A DNA stretch of 64,000 nucleotides from Pseudoxanthomonas sp. SE1 (lineage in GTDB: Bacteria > Pseudomonadota > Gammaproteobacteria > Xanthomonadales > Xanthomonadaceae). Position 1 is the stretch's first letter. Each line of letters begins with the position of its first letter. A model generated the notes under the pieces. The model did no database searches and was not told the DNA's origin. It was given only the letters and a program-made list of their open reading frames with translations. Positions 27,663 to 37,965 of this stretch are shown one piece after another. The position numbers and the translations under genes are program-made. The DNA lies in the NCBI RefSeq assembly GCF_029542205.1, contig NZ_CP113783.1, forward strand, positions 310,001 through 374,000, in the 5' to 3' direction.

Positions 27663-28765
27663 GCGGGCACATGCTCCGGCAACGGATCTTCGTCCATCTC
27701 GTGGAACGGCACGCGCAGGCGGCAGGCCACGCCGCGCGGCACGATCAGGTCCAGGCGCAGGCTCGCGGCATCGCCGTAGAGTTCGCGCATGCGCAGCCGC
27801 GTGTTGGACAGGCCGATGCCATGGCCGCCGGCATGGCCGCCTTCGTCCAGCGTGCTGTTGTAGTTGCGTACGTCGATGCACAGCGCGTCGCCTTCGCGCC
27901 GGCAGTCGATCTCGACGCAATCGTCGCCGACGTGCTGGCCGATGCCGTAACGGATCGCGTTCTCCACGATCGGCTGCAGCACCAGGCTGGGCACGGCCGC
28001 GTCCAGCACGTCCGGCGCCACGTGGATGCGCGTGGTCAGGCGGTCCTTGAAGCGTCGCCGCTGGATGCCGAGATACAGCTCGAGCAGTTCCAGTTCGCGC
28101 CGCAGCGGGATTTCCTGGCCGTCGTAGTCCTCCAGGAATGCGCGCAGCAGTTCGCTCAACCGCAGCAGCATGTCTTCCGCCGACAGCGTGTCCTCGTCGA
28201 GCAGGGTGATGATGGCGTGCAGCGTATTGAAGAGGAAGTGCGGCTGCAGCTGGGTCTTCAGCACCTGCAGCCGCGACTGCGCCAGCTCGGTGGCCAGGCG
28301 CGTGGCCTCGATCTCGCGCCGTGCCTTCTCGGCCTGGAAATGCAGCAGCTGCTGCACGGCCAACAGGGTCCAGTAGGCGAGCAGGCCGATGGCGTAATGC
28401 TTGCTGATGAACTGTATGAGTTGCTGGCCGAAGCTGCTGGGTTCGAACAGCGTCGAGACCAGGGCGCCGATGACCACCGCCAGCAGGGTCACGGCCAGGC
28501 TGTAGCCCACGTGCCGGACCAGCGCGCTCAGCCGGGGCGGGAACGGAATGGGATGGCGTTCGCCCAGGCGGAACACCAGCGGCGCGAGTCCCGCCCAGGT
28601 CAGCCACTGGATCGACCACCAGCGCAGGTAGTCGCCGGGCGACCACAGATGGCCGTTGACGGCATCGTTGACGCAGCCCTGCGCAGCGAACACGACAACC
28701 ACGACCGCCCAGAGACCCAGGTAGCGGGACAGTCGCACCTCCATGCTGCCGAGTCGGATCTTCAT
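27659..28765 (-). CDS. LytS/AlgZ-type membrane sensor histidine kinase
   Basis: A 368-aa kinase beginning MKIRLGSMEVRLSRYLG. About four transmembrane helices fill residues 12-150 with no large periplasmic domain. The His_kinase domain has the phospho-acceptor His in QLQPHFLFNTLHAI, the N-box in QPIVENAIRYG and a G-box in GGHGIGLSNTRLRMRELYG. I chose the ATG at 28765; upstream in-frame residues lack domain character. Operon with the LytTR regulator downstream. Confidence 0.92.
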   Translation of the reverse strand: MKIRLGSMEVRLSRYLGLWAVVVVVFAAQGCVNDAVNGHLWSPGDYLRWWSIQWLTWAGLAPLVFRLGERHPIPFPPRLSALVRHVGYSLAVTLLAVVIGALVSTLFEPSSFGQQLIQFISKHYAIGLLAYWTLLAVQQLLHFQAEKARREIEATRLATELAQSRLQVLKTQLQPHFLFNTLHAIITLLDEDTLSAEDMLLRLSELLRAFLEDYDGQEIPLRRELELLELYLGIQRRRFKDRLTTRIHVAPDVLDAAVPSLVLQPIVENAIRYGIGQHVGDDCVEIDCRREGDALCIDVRNYNSTLDEGGHAGGHGIGLSNTRLRMRELYGDAASLRLDLIVPRGVACRLRVPFHEMDEDPLPEHVPA

Positions 28766-28970
28766 GCACGTGTTCCCGGAAGGTGCGGGCATCGTAGGCC
28801 CCGCCGCGACGGCCGGAAAGGCGCGAACGTCACGGACTACGATTCGCCCCGCCGGCACGACGATCCGTCACGGATCCGTTGTCGCGCGGGCCGACGCGGC
28901 GCGTGATGGCGTGGCCCCGGCGCGCGTGACCCGCATGTCCGATGGCACCCATCCCCTCGGAGATCACGCC

Positions 28971-29375
28971 ATGCGCCGCTTGTCCGTCATCGTCCCCGTC
29001 ATCGCTGCCTGTTCCGCCACGTCCGCCTTCGCAGGCGAACGCATGCACTACCTGGACCTCATCAACCGCGCGCACGACCGGTTGGTATCGGTCTCGGCCG
29101 CGCCCGCCGGAGGCACGGCCTGGGAAGAACTGCTGCAGGGCGAGCCTGTTGCCGGCGGTGGGGGCGCGGTGACGGTGCAGCTGGCCAGCGACCAGTGCCT
29201 GCACGACGTGCGGGTGGAATTCGCCAACGGCCGGCGCGCGCTGTATCAGGCGGTTGACGTGTGCCGTCATCGCGGCCTGCGCATCCAGCCCTTGCCGGCG
29301 GCACGGCAGGGCAGCACCGCCGTCGCCACGCGCAGCGAGGCGGAGCCCGCCAGCGTGGTGCCACCGGCGGAGTGA
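28971..29375 (+). CDS. Small secreted protein of unknown function
   Basis: A 134-aa exported protein with signal peptide MRRLSVIVPVIAACSATSAFAG. The mature part has HYLDLINRAHDRLVSVSAAPAG, WEELLQGEPVAGGGGAVTVQL and two Cys (QCLHDVRV, DVCRHRGLR) that could form a disulfide. No family recognised. Divergent from the sensor kinase gene across about 200 bp. Confidence 0.65.
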   Translation: MRRLSVIVPVIAACSATSAFAGERMHYLDLINRAHDRLVSVSAAPAGGTAWEELLQGEPVAGGGGAVTVQLASDQCLHDVRVEFANGRRALYQAVDVCRHRGLRIQPLPAARQGSTAVATRSEAEPASVVPPAE

Positions 29376-29387
29376 ATGCCGCGTGCT

Positions 29388-30416
29388 TCAGGCCGCCATG
29401 TCCAGCACGATGCGGCCTTCGATGGTGCCGGCATGCATGCGCGCGAACACGTCGTTGATGTTCTCCAGCCGTTCGGTCGCCACCGTCGCCGCCACCTTGC
29501 CCCTCGCGGCGAAGTCCAGCGACTCCTGCAGGTCCAGCCGCGTGCCGACGATGGAACCGCGCACGGTGATGCCGTTGAGCACCATGCCGAAGATGTCGAG
29601 CGGGAACTGCCCCGGCGGCAGCCCGTTGAGCGAGACGGTGCCGCCGCGACGGACCATGCCGATGGCCTGTTCGAAGGCCTTCGGCGACACCGCGGTGACC
29701 AGCGCGCCGTGCGCGCCGCCGATCTCCTTCTTCAGGAAGGCGGCCGGATCGACGGTCATCGCGTTGACCGTGACGGTCGCGCCGAGCCGGCGTGCGAGAT
29801 CGAGCTTGCTGTCGTCCACGTCCACGGCGGCCACGTTCAGTCCCATCGCTTTCGCGTACTGCACGGCCATGTGGCCGAGTCCACCGATGCCGGAGATCAC
29901 CACCCAGTCGCCCGGCTTGGTGTCGGTGACCTTCAGGCCCTTGTACACGGTGACACCGGCGCACAGGATCGGCGCGATCTCGACGAAGCTGATGTTCTCC
30001 GGCAGGTGGCCGACGTAGCCGGCGTTGGCCAATGCGTATTCGGCGAAGCCGCCGTTGATCGAATAGCCGGTGTTCTGTTGCGCTTCGCACAGCGTCTCCC
30101 AGCCGCCGAGGCAGTGCTCGCAATACCCGCACGCGGAATACAGCCACGGAATGCCGACGCGGTCGCCTTCCTTCACGTGGCTGACGCCGGCGCCGACCGC
30201 GACCACGTGGCCCACGCCTTCGTGTCCGGGAATGAAGGGCGGGCTGGGCTTCACCGGCCAGTCGCCTTCGGCCGCATGCAGGTCGGTGTGGCAGACGCCG
30301 CAGGCTTCGATCTTCACCAGGATGTCGCCTGCCGCAGGGCGTGGCACCGGCACTTCCTCGATCACCAGCGGCTTGCCGAATTCCCGCACGACGGCGGCCT
30401 TCATGGTGCTGTCCAT
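29388..30416 (-). CDS. adhP: Zinc-dependent alcohol dehydrogenase
   Basis: A 342-aa medium-chain dehydrogenase oxidising ethanol and similar primary alcohols with NAD. Catalytic zinc ligands are in GVCHTDLH (Cys, His) and PGHEGVGHV (His, Glu); structural zinc cysteines lie in [17 protein letters not shown]. The Rossmann motif is [19 protein letters not shown]. Very close to the AdhP/ADH-HT type ([20 protein letters not shown]). GGGAG precedes the ATG at 30416. Confidence 0.94.
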   Translation of the reverse strand: MDSTMKAAVVREFGKPLVIEEVPVPRPAAGDILVKIEACGVCHTDLHAAEGDWPVKPSPPFIPGHEGVGHVVAVGAGVSHVKEGDRVGIPWLYSACGYCEHCLGGWETLCEAQQNTGYSINGGFAEYALANAGYVGHLPENISFVEIAPILCAGVTVYKGLKVTDTKPGDWVVISGIGGLGHMAVQYAKAMGLNVAAVDVDDSKLDLARRLGATVTVNAMTVDPAAFLKKEIGGAHGALVTAVSPKAFEQAIGMVRRGGTVSLNGLPPGQFPLDIFGMVLNGITVRGSIVGTRLDLQESLDFAARGKVAATVATERLENINDVFARMHAGTIEGRIVLDMAA

Positions 30417-30605
30417 ATCGATGCTCCCGTACCTGATGAAGCTTCACCGTACGCCGGCGGCGAGACGGGTACGTTGATTCCGATCAATTCCACTGGCGCA
30501 TCCGCCGCCGCCCGTCGGACGGGAATCCCGCTGGGCATCCGCTGCAACACGCTGTACGGTCGTCCTGGCGCCATCCGCGCGGCGACGACAGCAAGGCCAT
30601 TCCCC

Positions 30606-30995
30606 ATGCCCGCACGCACGCCATCGACCGATGTGGATACCTTCCTGAGGGAACTGGAGCATCCGCAGGACGCCGCGATCCGCCGACTGCGCGCCGTGAT
30701 CCAGGCGGCCGATCCGCGCATCGGCGAAGGCATCAAGTGGAACGCGCCGAGTTTCCACGTGGACGGTCGTCATTTCGCCACGATGCAGCTGCGCCGGCGG
30801 GACAGCGTGCTGCTGGTGCTGCACCTGGGCGCGGCGAAGCGCACGATGCCCGAGGGCGCCATCCACGATCCCGACGGACTGCTGACCTGGATGGCCGCCG
30901 ACCGCGCAACGGTTTCGTTCGTCGGCACACAGGACGTGGACACGCGCGCTGCGGCGCTGCAGGCCGTGCTGCGGCAATGGATGGCGCACGTCTGA
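30606..30995 (+). CDS. DUF1801-domain protein
   Basis: A 129-aa YdhG-like protein: TFLRELEHPQDAAIRRLRAVIQAADPRIGEGIKWNAPSFHVDGRHFATMQLR contains the family pattern of a helix followed by IKWNAPSF. The fold is of the SRPBCC-like/DUF1801 type and no biochemical role is established. ATG at 30606. Confidence 0.82.
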   Translation: MPARTPSTDVDTFLRELEHPQDAAIRRLRAVIQAADPRIGEGIKWNAPSFHVDGRHFATMQLRRRDSVLLVLHLGAAKRTMPEGAIHDPDGLLTWMAADRATVSFVGTQDVDTRAAALQAVLRQWMAHV

Positions 30996-31010
30996 AGCGG
31001 GCGCGTCGCG

Positions 31011-32591
31011 TCAGATGCCGCCGTGGGTGAAGATCGGTTGGCGTTCGATGCGGCCGACGGCCGCCACCGCCCGGCGCACGTCTTCGCGGGACAGCAGGGC
31101 ACGCCAGCGGTCCTGCACGGAGACGAACGCGGGCAGTGCGGCGGGTTCGCGCCAGTCCTGCACGGCCGCCAGCATGTCGCCGCGGGTCGCGGGTGCCGCA
31201 AGGGCGGCGATCAGGGCCTGCGCCGCGTCGTCCATGCGATCGGCTTCGACCAGCGCCCGGATCCAGATCTCCTGCGCGTCGTCGCGATGGTCGCGCAGGT
31301 AGTCGAGTGCGCGTCGTGCGGCGGTGCCATCCTGTTGCTGGATGGCGGCGCAGTGTTCGACGGAGGCCTGCACCATGCGACCGTAACCGCTCATGTTGCC
31401 GACCCGCCCGACCGCGGCGAGGGCTTCGTCAGGACGGCCGCGCTGGCAGAGGAACTGGCCCAGGTTGAGTACCTGGCTGACGTTGGCGCCGCCCGATTCG
31501 GCCATCAGCGTGCCGCGGAACAGGTCGGCCTGCGCGTCGTACAGCTTGCCGAGCCGCCGCTGTGCGATGGCACGGTTGTTGAGCACCCACACGGCGTAGT
31601 GCGGATCCTCGAACGCGGGCGCGTCCGCCGGTGCGGCCGACAGTGCGGCCAGGGTCTGGTTCGCCAGCGTGACCGTCTCTGCATGCTGGCCCGTCGCCAA
31701 CAGCGCGTAACCGAGCTCCATGCGGATTTCGAGACTGCGTGGCCGCCTGTCGGCCAGCGTGCGCAGGGATGCCACGCGCCGGCGCGCGGCGGCTTCGATG
31801 TCGAGTGCCTCGGTGTCGCGGTCGACGACGCCATCGAAGCGCCGGTCCACGCGGAACTTCACCAGTACGTCGGGCGAGGTGGTGAGGGCGATGGCGCGGC
31901 GGACGCCCGCGATGTCGTTGCGCGCCTGGTACAGCAGGGCGAGCTGGTACCCCAGATCGCCGATACCCAACCCATTGGCATCCCAGCCGGACTGCAGCAG
32001 CGCCTCCAGCAGGTGCAGACGGATGGGCGCATCCTGCGGCGCCTGCCGGGCGACGCCCAGCACGAAGTCCGTATCCAGATAGCGGAGCATGCGCGGCCAG
32101 CGCACCGCGAAGTCACGCAGGTGGCGCGCCGCAGCTTCGTGCGCGCCGTCGCGGTCGTCCAGTTGCGCGAGCAGGTAGACGTCGTCGGGATCATCGGAGC
32201 CGGCCTCCACGGCGCGCGTGACCCAGCGGCGCGCACGCGTGTTGTCGCCCAGGCGCGTCGCCATCCACGCCGCGCGCGACCAGGTCGCCCGCTGGTCGCC
32301 CGCAACCAGGGTGGTGAACTCCCGATGCGCCATCACCCGGGCGAGTGCGCGGTCCGCATCGGCTGCGTCGCCCTGGTCGCCCATCGCCAGCGCCGCACGC
32401 CACTGGCGCGCGTAACCGGGCGACACGCCCTGCTTGCGCTTCTCGCGCGGCGCCGGGCCGTGCTTGCCGAGGGTCGACGGCGAGGGGGGCTGCTGATGAT
32501 GCGCGTCGTGTGCGGCCGTGGAGGTGGCGGATTGCGCCAGCACGCCATGATTTGCGGCCACCAGGAGGACCGCCCCTATCCACGCCTTCAT
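31011..32591 (-). CDS. Secreted TPR-like repeat protein
   Basis: A 526-aa exported helical-repeat protein. I placed the start at ATG 32591 because it opens the signal peptide MKAWIGAVLLVAANHGVLAQ. A low-complexity His/Pro-rich linker follows, then repeated helix pairs that look like degenerate TPRs (GYARQWRAALAMGDQGDAADADRALARVM, AYALLATGQHAETVTLANQTL, VLNNRAIAQRRLGKLYDAQADLF, NLGQFLCQRGRPDEALAAVGRV). Probably a periplasmic scaffold or surface-assembly protein; the partner is unknown. Confidence 0.7.
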   Translation of the reverse strand: MKAWIGAVLLVAANHGVLAQSATSTAAHDAHHQQPPSPSTLGKHGPAPREKRKQGVSPGYARQWRAALAMGDQGDAADADRALARVMAHREFTTLVAGDQRATWSRAAWMATRLGDNTRARRWVTRAVEAGSDDPDDVYLLAQLDDRDGAHEAAARHLRDFAVRWPRMLRYLDTDFVLGVARQAPQDAPIRLHLLEALLQSGWDANGLGIGDLGYQLALLYQARNDIAGVRRAIALTTSPDVLVKFRVDRRFDGVVDRDTEALDIEAAARRRVASLRTLADRRPRSLEIRMELGYALLATGQHAETVTLANQTLAALSAAPADAPAFEDPHYAVWVLNNRAIAQRRLGKLYDAQADLFRGTLMAESGGANVSQVLNLGQFLCQRGRPDEALAAVGRVGNMSGYGRMVQASVEHCAAIQQQDGTAARRALDYLRDHRDDAQEIWIRALVEADRMDDAAQALIAALAAPATRGDMLAAVQDWREPAALPAFVSVQDRWRALLSREDVRRAVAAVGRIERQPIFTHGGI

Positions 32592-32773
32592 CCGCACCCA
32601 TGCCCCCATTGCTCCCATGGGCATTAGAGCGCAATCGGGCGGGCGGCGGAATCCGCGCGTGCGCCACGTCCGCGCAGGAAGCGTGACGGCGCGCCACCCG
32701 GGCAGGACCAAAGACACACGCCGGTGCGTGCGGGCGCGATGAAACTGGTCATGTCCCCGTGATGCTTGGAGAA

Positions 32774-33901
32774 ATGCCTGTGAGGAACACCGTGTCCGCG
32801 CTGGTGATGGTCGCCGCGCTGTGCGCGCCGCACGCCGCGCGCGCGCAGGACGCCTGTCCGGATCGCTCGGCGTATGCGCCTGCGCGGGAGATCGTCGCCG
32901 ACCTCGGTCGCATCGTCGCGCCCACCGGCGTGCAGGAAGACTACGCCGTCGAGATAGGCGGCATCCGCCAGTGGGTGAACGTGCGCGGACAGGATCGCGA
33001 CAATCCGATGGTGTTGTTCGTGCACGGGGGGCCGGCGTCGCCAGTCATCCCCACGCTGTGGCAGTTCCAGCGCCCGCTGGAGGAATACTTCACCGTCGTC
33101 AACTACGACCAGCGCGGCGCGGGAAAGACGCTGACGTTGAACCCGCAGGAGGCCGTCGCCGACACCCTGCACGTGCAGCGCTACGTGGACGACGCGATCG
33201 CGCTCGCCGAGTACCTGCGCACGCGCTACCACAAGCGCAAGCTGGTGCTGATGGCGCACAGCTGGGGCACGGTGGTGGCGATGCACGCGGCGTTGCAGCG
33301 GCCGGACCTGTTCCATGCCTATGTCGGCATCGGCCAGGTCATCAACGTGCGCACCAACGAGCAGGTGAGCTTCGACTACGGCCTGCGCACCGCGCGTGCG
33401 CAGGGCAATGCCGAGGCGGTGCGCGAGATGGAATCCATCGCGCCGTATCCCGGCGACAAGCCGATCACGCGCGAGCGCATCATCATCGCCCGCAAGTGGC
33501 CGCAGTTCTATGGTGGTCTGACTGCGTACCGGGACGCGTCGACTTACTACTTCCAGGGCCCGCGCCTGTCACCCGATTACGACGATGCCGCGCGCTGTGC
33601 GATCAATGCCGGCAGCGTGTTCACGCTGGGGCGGTTGCTGGACGAGTTCCTGCGGGTGGACTTCACCGGCGTGGAGGCATTCCCCATCCCGGTGGTGATG
33701 TTCATGGGACGCCACGACTACACCACGCCCTCGGAACCCACCGCGGCATGGTTGGCGAAGGTGCGCGCTCCATACAAGCAGGGCGTGTGGTTCGAGCGTT
33801 CCGCCCACATGATCCCGTGGGAGGAGCCGGGCAGGACGCTCGTCAGCCTGCTGGAGCACGTGCGGCCGTTGGCGGTGGAGGGCGATCGCACGTCGCATTG
33901 A
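32774..33901 (+). CDS. Secreted alpha/beta hydrolase, proline-iminopeptidase-like
   Basis: A 375-aa exported hydrolase; start at ATG 32774 (GGAG just upstream) giving signal peptide MPVRNTVSALVMVAALCAPHAARAQ. The alpha/beta fold shows the oxyanion HGGPAS, YDQRGAGKT (typical of prolyl aminopeptidase relatives), nucleophile in MAHSWGTVVAMH, acid in MGRHDYTTP and catalytic His in SAHMIPWEEP. Likely releases N-terminal residues or cleaves amide/ester substrates in the periplasm; exact substrate not known. Confidence 0.83.
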   Translation: MPVRNTVSALVMVAALCAPHAARAQDACPDRSAYAPAREIVADLGRIVAPTGVQEDYAVEIGGIRQWVNVRGQDRDNPMVLFVHGGPASPVIPTLWQFQRPLEEYFTVVNYDQRGAGKTLTLNPQEAVADTLHVQRYVDDAIALAEYLRTRYHKRKLVLMAHSWGTVVAMHAALQRPDLFHAYVGIGQVINVRTNEQVSFDYGLRTARAQGNAEAVREMESIAPYPGDKPITRERIIIARKWPQFYGGLTAYRDASTYYFQGPRLSPDYDDAARCAINAGSVFTLGRLLDEFLRVDFTGVEAFPIPVVMFMGRHDYTTPSEPTAAWLAKVRAPYKQGVWFERSAHMIPWEEPGRTLVSLLEHVRPLAVEGDRTSH

Positions 33902-34054
33902 CGAGGAGTGCGCGGGCGGGCGCGGGTCTCGCTGCCGACATCATCCATGCGGGCCACGTCGTGGAGGAGCGATGCCGGTCGCGAGGTGACGCCGTGAACC
34001 GGATGGAACCGGGCCCCATGACGACGACGGGTGTCGCTTCCCCTGGGTGGGACG

Positions 34055-36715
34055 TCAGCGCACCACGGCCAGCCGGCGCGGCGGCGGCTCTTCGCGCTGG
34101 AACAGCACACGTTCCGGGCGGTGCAGGGCATAGCCCTGGCCGTAGTCCACGCCCAGCGCACGCAGCGCCTCGCACATCCGCGGGCTGCTGACCCATTCGG
34201 CGACCACCTTGAGGCCGCGCTGGTGACCGATCTGCGCGATCGCGCTGACGATGGTGCGGCTCATCGGATCGGTTTCCAGATCGCGGATGAAGCTGCCGTC
34301 GATCTTGATCAGGTCCACCGGCAGGTTCTTGAGGTAACCGAAGGACGACATGCCGGCGCCGAAGTCGTCCAGCGCGATGCGGCACCCTGCGCGGCGCAGC
34401 CGCTCGATCACGCTGACGACCTTCAGCAGGTTGCGCACCGCGACGGTTTCGGTGATCTCGAAGCACAGCGTGTGCGCGGGCACCGCGTACTCGGTGATGC
34501 GGGCGAGGATGAAGTCGGCCAGGCCTTCGTCCTCGATGCTAGCGCCGGACAGGTTGATCGCGCAGGTGCCCAGGCGCATGCCGGATTCGTGCAGCAGGCT
34601 GAAATGGGCAAGCGCGTTGCGGATCACCCAGCGGTCGATCGCGGGCATCAGCCCGTAGCGCTCGGCGGCGGGCAGGAAGGCGCCGGGCGGCACCACGCCG
34701 CCATCCTCGTCGCGCAGGCGCAGCAGCAGTTCGATGCTGGTCGCGGTGTCGCTGCCATCCAGCGGCACGATCTCCTGGTAGTCGAGCAGCAGGCGGTCCT
34801 GCTCGACCGCCCAGCGCAGGCGGCTGGCCCATTCCATTTCGCCGTGGCGGCGCGTGGTCTCGTTGTCCTCGCGGTACAGGTGCACGCGGTTGCGGCCGTT
34901 TTCCTTGGCCAGGTAGCAGGCGGTGTCCGCCCATGCCAGCAGGTCCTTCAGGGTGGGCTCCTGCTGGTCCACCACCACCACGCCGATGCTGGCGCTGACG
35001 GTGTAGGTGCGGTCCTGCCAGACGAACATCAACGCCTCGATGCATTCGCGCAGGCGCTCGGCCAGTGCGCGCGCGCCTTCGGCATCCACGTGGAACGCCA
35101 TCAGGCCGAACTCGTCGCCGCCCAGCCGCGCGAGCACGTCGCCGCCGCGCAGTTGCTGGCGCATGGCGAGCGCGAGCTGTGCGAGCAGCTGGTCGCCGGC
35201 CATGTGGCCGGAGACGTCGTTGATCAGCTTGAACTGGTCCAGGTCGATGTAGAGCAGGGCGCAGGGGTCGCTGGTCGCACGGCCCTTGCGTTCGTGCAGC
35301 GCTTCTTCCACGCGCCGCTCGAACTCGCGCCGGTTGCACAGTTCCGTCAGGGCGTCGTGCGTGGCCTGGTAGCTCAGGCGTTCGGTCAGCTCGCGCTGCT
35401 CGGAGATGTCGGTGGCCACCATCAGCAGGTGCGCCTCACCGTCCATGTCCACCTGCGCGATCGAGGCGCTCGCCCAGAACGCGTCGCCGGCAGGGCTCAT
35501 CAACACGGCTTCCAGGTTGCCCCAGTCGTTGCCGATGGCATCGGCGTCGCGGGCACGGTGCTGGAGTTGCGGATCGGAGAACAGGGCCGACAGCGGCAGG
35601 CCGGTGGGATCGCCCAGGCGCAGGCGCGCCGCCTGGTTGGCGTAGACGATGCGGCCGTCGCGAGCGTCGGCGAGCAGCACCAGCGCGGGCAACAGTTCGT
35701 TGAGCGCGCGGAAGCGCAGTTCGCTCTCGCGGTAGCGCCGGCTCATCTGTTCGCCCAGCGCCATCGCCCGCCGCCGCGTGGTGGCCAGCGACCACACCAG
35801 TGCAGCCAGCAGCAGGCTGATGACGAAGCCCCCGACGAGGATGGTCTGCAGTCGTCCGAGATCCATCGGGCGCGGGCGCGGCTCCATTTCCATGCGCCAT
35901 TGCCGTCCACCGAAGTCCAGCCGTCGCACCTGCACCGGCAGACCGGGCTCGACCGGCGTCCCGGAGTCGTAGAACGGGTGCGCCTGCGCCGTCGCGTCGT
36001 AGATGCGCACGCGGAAGCCTTCCAGCACCGACCCCGCCAGGGCGCTTTCGACCAGCGGTTGCAGGCGCATGCCGATGGCCAGCGCGCCGATCTCGCGTGC
36101 ACGCCGCTGGTTCGGCGACGTGGGCGTGGGGCCGTCGGAGTACACCGGCAGGCGCAGGGTGATGCCCAGCGGGTTCTGGCCCACTGGCGTGGTCTGGCGC
36201 AATGCGAACGGCGCGGAGATCACCACGGTATCGGTGTCGCGTGCGCGCAGCAGGGCGCTCAGGTTTGCCCGCTGCGTGACCATGTCGAAGCCGACCAGCG
36301 CCGAGTTGCTCTCGTAGGGCGTAACGAACTCGTACCGATAGGAGACATGGTCGGCCAGCGGCTGTCCGGCGGGCGAGCGGCGTGCGAACGCGACCGAGGT
36401 ATAGGCGGTCGGCGGCAGCGGGCTGCGCAGGCTGGCGTGGTACTGGCTGAAGCGTGCCTGGTCCATCTGGTCGTTGGACAGGAACACGGTCTGCATCGCA
36501 CGCAGCGTGGAGGCGGCCTGTTCCAGCGGCACCCGCAGGCGCGTGGCGCCGGCATCCGCCAGCGCGCGCCGGGATGCTTCCGCGCTCTCCTGCAGCCCGC
36601 GCCACTCCCGGTGGGCGACGAGCACCGTGCACAGCAGGCCCACCAGCAGGACGGCCGATGCCCACACCAGCGGCGGCAGGCCGACGCGGCGGGAATTCGA
36701 ACCCGGAGCCGCCAT
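34055..36715 (-). CDS. CHASE-PAS-GGDEF-EAL-like cyclic-di-GMP protein
   Basis: An 886-aa membrane protein. From the N-terminus: a TM helix, a CHASE-type periplasmic sensor (VAFARRSPAGQPLADHVSYRYEFVTPYESNSALVGFD), a second TM helix, a PAS domain, a GGDEF domain with intact RLGGDEFGL (diguanylate cyclase), and a C-terminal EAL-type domain where the signature EAL is ELL (SIELLLRL), although DDFGAGMSSFGYL and LIKIDGSFI are kept. It may therefore make c-di-GMP while the EAL part acts as esterase or binder; activity is undetermined. ATG 36715 has GGAG upstream. Confidence 0.88.
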   Translation of the reverse strand: MAAPGSNSRRVGLPPLVWASAVLLVGLLCTVLVAHREWRGLQESAEASRRALADAGATRLRVPLEQAASTLRAMQTVFLSNDQMDQARFSQYHASLRSPLPPTAYTSVAFARRSPAGQPLADHVSYRYEFVTPYESNSALVGFDMVTQRANLSALLRARDTDTVVISAPFALRQTTPVGQNPLGITLRLPVYSDGPTPTSPNQRRAREIGALAIGMRLQPLVESALAGSVLEGFRVRIYDATAQAHPFYDSGTPVEPGLPVQVRRLDFGGRQWRMEMEPRPRPMDLGRLQTILVGGFVISLLLAALVWSLATTRRRAMALGEQMSRRYRESELRFRALNELLPALVLLADARDGRIVYANQAARLRLGDPTGLPLSALFSDPQLQHRARDADAIGNDWGNLEAVLMSPAGDAFWASASIAQVDMDGEAHLLMVATDISEQRELTERLSYQATHDALTELCNRREFERRVEEALHERKGRATSDPCALLYIDLDQFKLINDVSGHMAGDQLLAQLALAMRQQLRGGDVLARLGGDEFGLMAFHVDAEGARALAERLRECIEALMFVWQDRTYTVSASIGVVVVDQQEPTLKDLLAWADTACYLAKENGRNRVHLYREDNETTRRHGEMEWASRLRWAVEQDRLLLDYQEIVPLDGSDTATSIELLLRLRDEDGGVVPPGAFLPAAERYGLMPAIDRWVIRNALAHFSLLHESGMRLGTCAINLSGASIEDEGLADFILARITEYAVPAHTLCFEITETVAVRNLLKVVSVIERLRRAGCRIALDDFGAGMSSFGYLKNLPVDLIKIDGSFIRDLETDPMSRTIVSAIAQIGHQRGLKVVAEWVSSPRMCEALRALGVDYGQGYALHRPERVLFQREEPPPRRLAVVR

Positions 36716-36987
36716 GGCGTCTCCGGAGTCTGCTGCGTGGAGGGAGTCCACCTGCGGGCCTTGATCCTGCGTGATGAGAGGGTGTTCCAGCTGCGACGGG
36801 ATCGATCCACGAAAGGAATGCAGACTTCGTGCCAAGCGTCCCGCGTGCGGCAATACCGGATTTCCGGGGCTTCCGGCCTTGCTCGGCATTCCATACGCCG
36901 ATCAAAGGGACCGTATGGGTCACTATCGGCCCCGGCGGGGCGGACTTGACGGACGTGGTCGACGGCGGGAAGCGGAAGTAAAGCGGA

Positions 36988-37818
36988 TTACGTCAGCGGA
37001 TGAATGGGCGACGGAATGGCCGGGCGCCGGCGCTTCGCGACAGGGGCCGCGCGTGCCTGTGTCCGCTCCAGCATGGCGAGTGCCTGCTGCAGCAAGGCGA
37101 GGTCCTGCAGCACGCCGAGTTGATCGACCAGTTCGGCGATGTGTCGGGGTGCGATGGCCAGGGCATGCCCGTTCATCTGGAGGCGGAGGTGGAGTTTGCG
37201 GAACGCGGCCAGCTGCATCCGCAGCCGGCGCGACCGGCGGCGCCAGACGTGCAGGTCATCGACGCGTCCGCTGGCCAGTGCCACTGCCTGGGAGCGTTCC
37301 TGTCGGCGGACCGAGCGGGCAAGCGCATTGCGCAGGTCGCCGCCATGCAGCCGGTGCCACGGCAACTGCTGCAGGCGTTCCGCCTGCCGGTGCGCCTGCG
37401 CCTGCCGGCGCATGAAGCCGGGGTCGTCGTGCAGGGCGTCGGCCAGGCGGTGCTCCTGTTGCTGCGACAACAGCGGCAGCAACGCGTCCCAGCTCGCCGC
37501 TTCGTCGGCGGCGCGGGCATCGCGCGCCATGCGCTGTGCCGTGTCGAGCACCACCTGCCCGTCGCGGAGCGCGGAGAGGCTCTTGGTCAATGCACGGAGT
37601 TCGCTGTCGACCGGGTCCACCACCTCCTTGCCGAGCGCGCTGCGCGCGAGCGCCAGCAAAGAGCGCAGGCGGCGAAGGCTCTTGCGCGCTTCGTGCACGC
37701 CGGCCGGGTCACCGGGCGCGATGGCCAGGGCCGCGACCAGCGCCCGCGCTTCGTCGGTCGCGAGCGCGGCGGCACGTTCGCCGGTGCGGGAGGTGGCGCG
37801 GGGGCTCATGGGCGGCAT
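36988..37818 (-). CDS. CHAD-domain protein
   Basis: A 276-aa helical protein with the conserved-histidine CHAD fold. The first repeat contains VHEARKSLRRLRSLLALARSALG (polyphosphate-binding basic helix), and the second VWRRRSRRLRMQLAAFRKL. CHAD proteins bind polyphosphate and often accompany polyphosphate metabolism, but no ppk or ppx gene is near. The start is uncertain: MPPMSPRATS at 37818 or the next ATG at 37809; neither has a strong ribosome site. Confidence 0.82.
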   Translation of the reverse strand: MPPMSPRATSRTGERAAALATDEARALVAALAIAPGDPAGVHEARKSLRRLRSLLALARSALGKEVVDPVDSELRALTKSLSALRDGQVVLDTAQRMARDARAADEAASWDALLPLLSQQQEHRLADALHDDPGFMRRQAQAHRQAERLQQLPWHRLHGGDLRNALARSVRRQERSQAVALASGRVDDLHVWRRRSRRLRMQLAAFRKLHLRLQMNGHALAIAPRHIAELVDQLGVLQDLALLQQALAMLERTQARAAPVAKRRRPAIPSPIHPLT

Positions 37819-37937
37819 CCATGGCGGGGACGGCCAGTCTACGGCCGTGTCGCCGCCCGCCATCCCCCTCGCGCTGCCTGAACGTCTACCGTTCGTCGGT
37901 CCGCACGTACTTGGCGGCGGACGACGGAAAAGGTATA

Positions 37938-37953
37938 AATCGTTTATACGATT
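37938..37953. promoter_or_regulatory. Candidate operator/promoter of the RHH-like gene
   Basis: AATCGT-TTAT-ACGATT is a perfect 6-bp inverted repeat 13 bp before the ATG at 37966. It lies over a TATAAAT-like -10 element (37934-37940), in an A/T-rich patch within otherwise GC-rich DNA. Its position fits autoregulation by the small protein encoded next. Confidence 0.5.
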
Positions 37954-37965
37954 AAAGGGCGTGCC

